This document shows, piece after piece, positions 6,309 through 8,830 of a DNA stretch of 8,830 nucleotides. The notes beneath the pieces are model-generated. The model saw nothing but the letters and a program-made list of their open reading frames with translations. It searched no databases and had not been told where the DNA came from. Source of the stretch: Actinomycetota bacterium (GTDB taxonomy: Bacteria; Actinomycetota; Actinomycetes; Streptosporangiales; Streptosporangiaceae); contig PMST01000117.1 of the NCBI GenBank assembly GCA_003168295.1, positions 3,538 through 12,367 on the forward strand, written 5' to 3'. Numbering within the stretch: the stretch's first letter is position 1; every line of letters starts with the position of its first letter. The position numbers and the translations under genes are program-made.

Positions 6309-6322
6309 GTGCACGCCGCCCC

Positions 6323-6349
6323 GCGGGGGTAGCTGGCTACTTCCCCCGC
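6323..6349 (-). promoter_or_regulatory. Stem-loop in the hemerythrin leader
   Basis: On the minus strand GCGGGG pairs with CCCCGC, a GAA bulge follows, and GUAG pairs with CUAC around a CCAG loop. It ends 14 nt before the AGGAGG. The CCCCGC arm can pair instead with GCGGGG just downstream, so two mutually exclusive folds exist close to the ribosome binding site. Confidence 0.5.
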
Positions 6350-6443
6350 TGGTGAGGGATATGCGCCGCGGGCAGGCCGTGGTGTGGATGATTCCAACGA
6401 GAAATGCGAGGTCACAGCGTACTTATGCGCACGGCGCCCGGCT

Positions 6444-6467
6444 AAAAAGGCACTGCTGCACGCAGCC
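6444..6467 (-). terminator. Hairpin plus U5, candidate intrinsic terminator inside the hemerythrin upstream region
   Basis: Minus-strand RNA: GGC (6467-6465) pairs with GCC (6451-6449) and UGC (6464-6462) with GCA (6456-6454). There is a 2-nt bulge (6453-6452) and a 5-nt loop, directly followed by UUUUU (6448-6444). A run of five T on this strand is rare in this GC-rich DNA. It sits 4 nt after the three-way-junction element and 156 nt before the hemerythrin start, so it would end a small RNA or attenuate the leader. Confidence 0.5.
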
Positions 6468-6471
6468 AATG

Positions 6472-6539
6472 TATCTCGCGGAAAGCGGCGGAGAGCAGCT
6501 TCCCACCGACAGAGCCGAAGCCCGTGTTCCAGCGAGATA
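6472..6539 (-). ncRNA. Candidate structured RNA: three-way junction (unrecognised family)
   Basis: Minus-strand RNA. P1: UAUCUCGC (6539-6532) pairs with GCGAGAUA (6479-6472), 8 of 8. After a bulged U6531 it continues as GGAA (6530-6527) with UUCC (6483-6480), for 12 bp in all. P2: CA (6526-6525), bulged C6524, GGGC (6523-6520), UUCG loop, GCUC (6515-6512), UG (6511-6510). P3: CGGUGG (6508-6503) with CCGCCG (6491-6486) and an 11-nt loop. Each of P2 and P3 contains a G-U pair (6522-6513 and 6505-6489) that would be an A-C mismatch on the plus strand, so the fold favours the minus strand. A U-tailed hairpin follows 4 nt later. No protein reading frame with recognisable content covers it. I do not recognise a known riboswitch or sRNA. 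No promoter was found just upstream, so it may be part of the S53 peptidase 3' RNA. Confidence 0.5.
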
Positions 6540-6552
6540 ACAGGGGTTAGTT

Positions 6553-6571
6553 CGACCGTATTAGCGGGTCG
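6553..6571 (-). other. Small hairpin upstream of the three-way junction
   Basis: CGACC (6571-6567) pairs with GGTCG (6557-6553) on the minus strand with a 9-nt loop; two further A-T pairs can form with one bulge. It may be an extra arm of the structured RNA. Confidence 0.35.
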
Positions 6572-6581
6572 GAAGTAGGCG

Positions 6582-6609
6582 GGCGCGACGCACCACGGCT
6601 CGCTGCGCC
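6582..6609 (-). terminator. Hairpin after the S53 peptidase gene, possible terminator
   Basis: Beginning 10 nt past the stop codon, GGCGC pairs with GCGCC as the outer stem of a 28-nt near-palindrome. A 2x2 internal loop and short inner pairs lie inside. No U-tract follows, so read-through into the structured region downstream is possible. Confidence 0.4.
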
Positions 6610-6619
6610 AAATGAGGTC

Positions 6620-8059
6620 TTAGTGACCGGCGAGGAAGGCAAGTTCGCGGACGAAATACTCGGCGTTCACCGTGCCGACCCCGGAAGCCAGATCGTAGCC
6701 GGGCCGCGCGTTGAAGCCGCGGACCGTGTGCTCGCGGCCGCCCTGCTTGAACGACACCGTGTTGTTGCCCGAGGTGACATCGGTGATGCCGGGGGCGTGC
6801 TGCGCCGACAGCTGGTACAGGGCCGGGTTGATCAGCCCGAGCGAATGCCCGGCTACCTGATCCGCCAGGGCCACGATGCCCGCGAACAGCGGCGTGGCCT
6901 CGCTGGTGCCGCACGCCGGGGACCAGCCGGCCGGCGCGCCGCCGAAGGTGCCGTAGGTGTCCACCGACCCGTTGCAGGCCGCGCTCATCGAGATGTCGGG
7001 CACGCCGCGCTGGTCGCCGACGACCTTCCGCACGCCGTTCTGATACCAGGGGCGGGTGAAGAAGATGGACTTGCCGCCGCCGCCCGCGAGCGGGTTCGGG
7101 CCCGCGTTGCCGGCCGCGAACTCGTTGGTCGCCTTGTTGTAGGTGTCGTTCCACACGGTAGGCGCGGTGGGCTGGCCCGCGGAGTTGAAGTGCAGCTGGG
7201 TCCCGCCGATGCCGGTCACCAGGGGATCGCTGTCCGGCCACGAGGTCACCGGGAACAGGTAGTAGGTGCTCTCGTCCAGCCCGACGTCGGCCGCGCCCGA
7301 GTCGCCCGCGGCGGTGAGCACCGTGACCTTGTCCTTAGCGGCCAGCTGGTAGGCGCCGCGCAGGGCCTGCACGGCGGAGAAGTTCGGGAAGGTCTGCTCG
7401 GTGGCGCTGAAGCTCTGGCTGATCACGTCGCCGAGATGGTGGTTGAGCACGTACTCCTCGGCCTTGACGATCTGCGGGAAGCCGTGCACCCCCTCGGTTT
7501 CCGAGACCGGCGTCTCGACCAGCAGCAGGTTCGCGCCCGGCGCGATCGTGTGCGCGTACTCCACGTCCAGCGTGGTCTCGCCCGCCCAGCCGACCATGTC
7601 GGAGTTGTTCGGGTTGTACGCAGGTACCTTGCCCGCGGGCTGGATGATCCGGAACGAGGGCGGGGCCGGCAGGCCAAACGTCCGGTCGAACACGCTCAGG
7701 TCATTCTTGATCGTCGGCGAGCCGTAGGAGTCGACGATGACAATCGTGGCGCCCTTGCCGGTCACGCCGCTCGCGTAGACCGCGGGCAAGTGATAAGCCT
7801 GCTGGATTTGCCCCGGTTCGTAGCATGCGACCTTGTAGGCTTTCTCGCAGTCAGCGGTGGTGGGAGGACCGGATTGCGCGTGACCGAGACGGATCACGCC
7901 CGGCTGGACGGTCACAGTGGCCAGGGCCGAAAGCCCCGGCGACACCGACGCAGCCAGCACCGACCCGGAAACCCCCGGCGCGGGGCCGACGGCCGCCACC
8001 GCAGCGGCGGTAAGCCCGCACGCAGCCAGCGCCACCACGATCAGCCGCGGTACCCGCAT
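6620..8059 (-). CDS. Secreted S53 (sedolisin/kumamolisin-like) serine-carboxyl peptidase without pro-domain
   Basis: The 479-residue protein begins with a signal peptide (MRVPRLIVVALAACGLTAAA, cleavage probably near residue 22-36). The catalytic domain runs from about residue 68 to the end. The sedolisin catalytic set is complete: Glu161 and Asp165 in GETTLDVEYAH, oxyanion Asp253 in TAAGDSGAAD, and Ser386 in GTSEATPLFAG. The C-terminal calcium-site pattern is present as DVTSGNN (427-433) and GYDLASGVGTVN (454-465). Four cysteines (71/79 and 362/383) could form two disulfides. Classical sedolisins carry a pro-domain of about 150-200 residues that controls acid activation; here only about 30-45 residues separate the signal peptide from the catalytic fold, so that domain is missing. 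Secreted, probably acid-active endopeptidase. The start is ATG 8059, with AAGGAG 6 nt upstream. The frame is open up to 8488, but that extension overlaps the mreB-like gene and lies before the signal peptide, so it is rejected. Confidence 0.93.
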   Translation of the reverse strand: MRVPRLIVVALAACGLTAAAVAAVGPAPGVSGSVLAASVSPGLSALATVTVQPGVIRLGHAQSGPPTTADCEKAYKVACYEPGQIQQAYHLPAVYASGVTGKGATIVIVDSYGSPTIKNDLSVFDRTFGLPAPPSFRIIQPAGKVPAYNPNNSDMVGWAGETTLDVEYAHTIAPGANLLLVETPVSETEGVHGFPQIVKAEEYVLNHHLGDVISQSFSATEQTFPNFSAVQALRGAYQLAAKDKVTVLTAAGDSGAADVGLDESTYYLFPVTSWPDSDPLVTGIGGTQLHFNSAGQPTAPTVWNDTYNKATNEFAAGNAGPNPLAGGGGKSIFFTRPWYQNGVRKVVGDQRGVPDISMSAACNGSVDTYGTFGGAPAGWSPACGTSEATPLFAGIVALADQVAGHSLGLINPALYQLSAQHAPGITDVTSGNNTVSFKQGGREHTVRGFNARPGYDLASGVGTVNAEYFVRELAFLAGH

Positions 8060-8065
8060 CAACGA

Positions 8066-8092
8066 CTCCTTCCACCGACCCCGACGACCATA
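8066..8092 (-). promoter_or_regulatory. Promoter and ribosome binding site of the S53 peptidase gene
   Basis: On the minus strand, TGT followed by TATGGT (8092-8087) forms an extended -10; no good -35 is seen. Transcription would begin near 8080, leaving a leader of about 20 nt. AAGGAG (8071-8066) is 6 nt before the ATG and fixes the start at 8059. Confidence 0.5.
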
Positions 8093-8097
8093 ACACT

Positions 8098-8108
8098 CAC
8101 GAATCGTG
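8098..8108. promoter_or_regulatory. Palindrome CACGA-A-TCGTG, possible operator
   Basis: This perfect 5+1+5 palindrome lies in the 82-bp divergent gap, immediately upstream of the S53 -10 element and inside its -10/-35 spacer, and 33 bp before the mreB-like start. A dimeric regulator binding here could repress the peptidase or act on both genes. The binding protein is unknown. Confidence 0.35.
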
Positions 8109-8141
8109 CAGCACAGCACCGCTGCGACAGAGGGGAGCAAA

Positions 8142-8830
8142 ATGCGCTTCCGAAGTAGCGTGGCGATCGATCTCGGCACCGTGAACACGCTGGTCTGGGT
8201 GGCCGGGCGCGGCATCGTGCTCGAGGAACCCACCGCGATCGCCATCGACACGACCGCCGGCACGGTCGCCGCGGTGGGCGAGGCCGCGGAGGCCCTGGCC
8301 GACAAGGAACCGCAAGGCATCCAGGTCATCCACCCGCTGCGGGATGGGGTCATCGCAGACCTGGACGCGACCGCCGCCATGCTGCACGACTTTCTCCGCC
8401 GCTCCCGCCGCCGCGGCAGCCCGCTGCGGCCGAACGCCCTGGTCTGCGTGCCCAGCGGCGCCACGCCCGTCGAGCGCCGGTCGATCATCGCCGCGCTCAG
8501 CGTGCGCCGCCCCCGGTATCACGTGCGGCTGATCGACGAGCCGGTGGCCGCCGCGGCCGGGGCGGGCTTCGACCTCAGCGGCGGGGCGGGCGGCTTCGTC
8601 GTCGACATCGGCGGCGGGACGACCGAGGTCGCCGCGGTGGCGGGCTGGCGGGTGGTCCGGTCGCGCTCGCTGCGCAAGGCGGGCAACGCGATGGACGAGG
8701 CGATCGTGCAGGCCGCCCGGAACGAGCTTGGCCTGATCATCAGCCAGCGGGCCGCCCGGCACCTGAAGACGACGCTCGGGGTCACCGGCGGCGCCGAGGG
8801 CTTCGCCGAGGTCGTCGGCCTCGACGTCGC
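8142..8830 (+). CDS. MreB-like actin-family ATPase (partial, 3' end outside window)
   Basis: The frame from ATG 8142 is open to the right edge (229 codons; MreB is about 340). GGGGAG 4 nt upstream (AGGGG at 6 nt) is the ribosome binding site. Actin-fold nucleotide motifs are present: VAIDLGTVNTLVWVAGRGIV (phosphate 1, about 7-26), PLRDGVIADLDATAAML (65-81), LVCVPSGATPVERRS (100-114), LIDEPVAAAAGAGF (130-143) and VVDIGGGTTEVA (phosphate 2, 153-164). MreB assembles into membrane-associated filaments that guide wall synthesis. This copy departs from the canonical sequence. The usual R-x-GGD-x-MDEAI is RKAGNAMDEAI (178-188), and the usual LLIGERTAE-x-IK is LIISQRAARHLK (198-209). It stands beside a secreted peptidase rather than mreC; what follows on the right cannot be seen. 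It is therefore more likely a divergent MreB/Mbl paralogue, as actinomycetes often have, than the main MreB. Confidence 0.88.
   Translation, partial: MRFRSSVAIDLGTVNTLVWVAGRGIVLEEPTAIAIDTTAGTVAAVGEAAEALADKEPQGIQVIHPLRDGVIADLDATAAMLHDFLRRSRRRGSPLRPNALVCVPSGATPVERRSIIAALSVRRPRYHVRLIDEPVAAAAGAGFDLSGGAGGFVVDIGGGTTEVAAVAGWRVVRSRSLRKAGNAMDEAIVQAARNELGLIISQRAARHLKTTLGVTGGAEGFAEVVGLDV

Noticed and set aside
6540..6575. GTTCGACC as a possible tRNA T-arm
   Set aside because: Flanking bases cannot form the 5-bp T-stem, and no anticodon arm or acceptor stem is present.
6384..6578. Small open frame of 64 codons in the hemerythrin upstream region
   Set aside because: No ribosome binding site and no similarity recognised; it covers the candidate RNA structure on the opposite strand.
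6444..6620. Known actinobacterial riboswitches (cobalamin, ydaO/c-di-AMP, ZTP, SAM-IV) for this region
   Set aside because: Their conserved core sequences were looked for by eye on both strands and not found; a covariance search would be needed to be sure.
6623..8158. Plus-strand open frame of 511 codons opposite the S53 peptidase
   Set aside because: Shadow of the sedolisin; no recognisable domain.
8060..8488. Upstream extension of the S53 frame to 8488
   Set aside because: It would overlap the mreB-like gene on the other strand and place the signal peptide inside the protein; AAGGAG before 8059 fixes the start.

Overview
The window is very GC-rich (roughly 70 % by eye), with dense third-position G/C, GTG starts and several genes that seem to lack a Shine-Dalgarno sequence. 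Together with the gene families present (SthA-type transhydrogenase, signal-peptide-less cobalamin-binding protein, S53 sedolisin, MreB-like protein, circularly permuted ATP-grasp), this points to a chromosomal segment of an actinomycete. I cannot name the genus.

Layout. 1-1091 (-): first 363 codons of a circularly permuted type 2 ATP-grasp protein, cut by the left edge. 1092-1360: non-coding, with short inverted and direct repeats. 1361-2761 (-): soluble Si-specific NAD(P)+ transhydrogenase (sthA). A 68-bp divergent gap holds a promoter for 2830-3750 (+), a BtuF-like cobalamin-binding protein without a signal peptide. 3839-4127 (+): remnant of a major facilitator sugar porter, with its middle deleted and a frameshift. 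4184-5605 (-): membrane-anchored HtrA-like protease with a PDZ domain, whose 3' end has been partly duplicated in tandem. 5764-6288 (-): hemerythrin-domain protein. 6289-6619: a 331-bp non-coding stretch. 6620-8059 (-): secreted S53 (sedolisin) peptidase. 8142-8830 (+): N-terminal 229 residues of an MreB-like actin homologue, cut by the right edge.

The genes do not form one pathway. Most stand alone with their own leaders: redox balance (sthA), di-iron or oxygen chemistry (hemerythrin), envelope and secreted proteolysis (HtrA-like, S53), cytoskeleton (MreB-like) and peptide-type ligation (ATP-grasp). No mobile element, CRISPR array, tRNA or rRNA was seen.

The most unusual signal is in the 331-bp stretch upstream of the hemerythrin gene. 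On the minus strand it can fold into a compact three-way junction (closing helix 6472-6483 with 6527-6539, a UUCG-capped hairpin and a second hairpin). Four nucleotides later comes a bulged hairpin followed by five U. G-U pairs and the U-tract all favour the minus strand. I do not recognise it as a known RNA family; it is a candidate riboswitch-like leader or small RNA.
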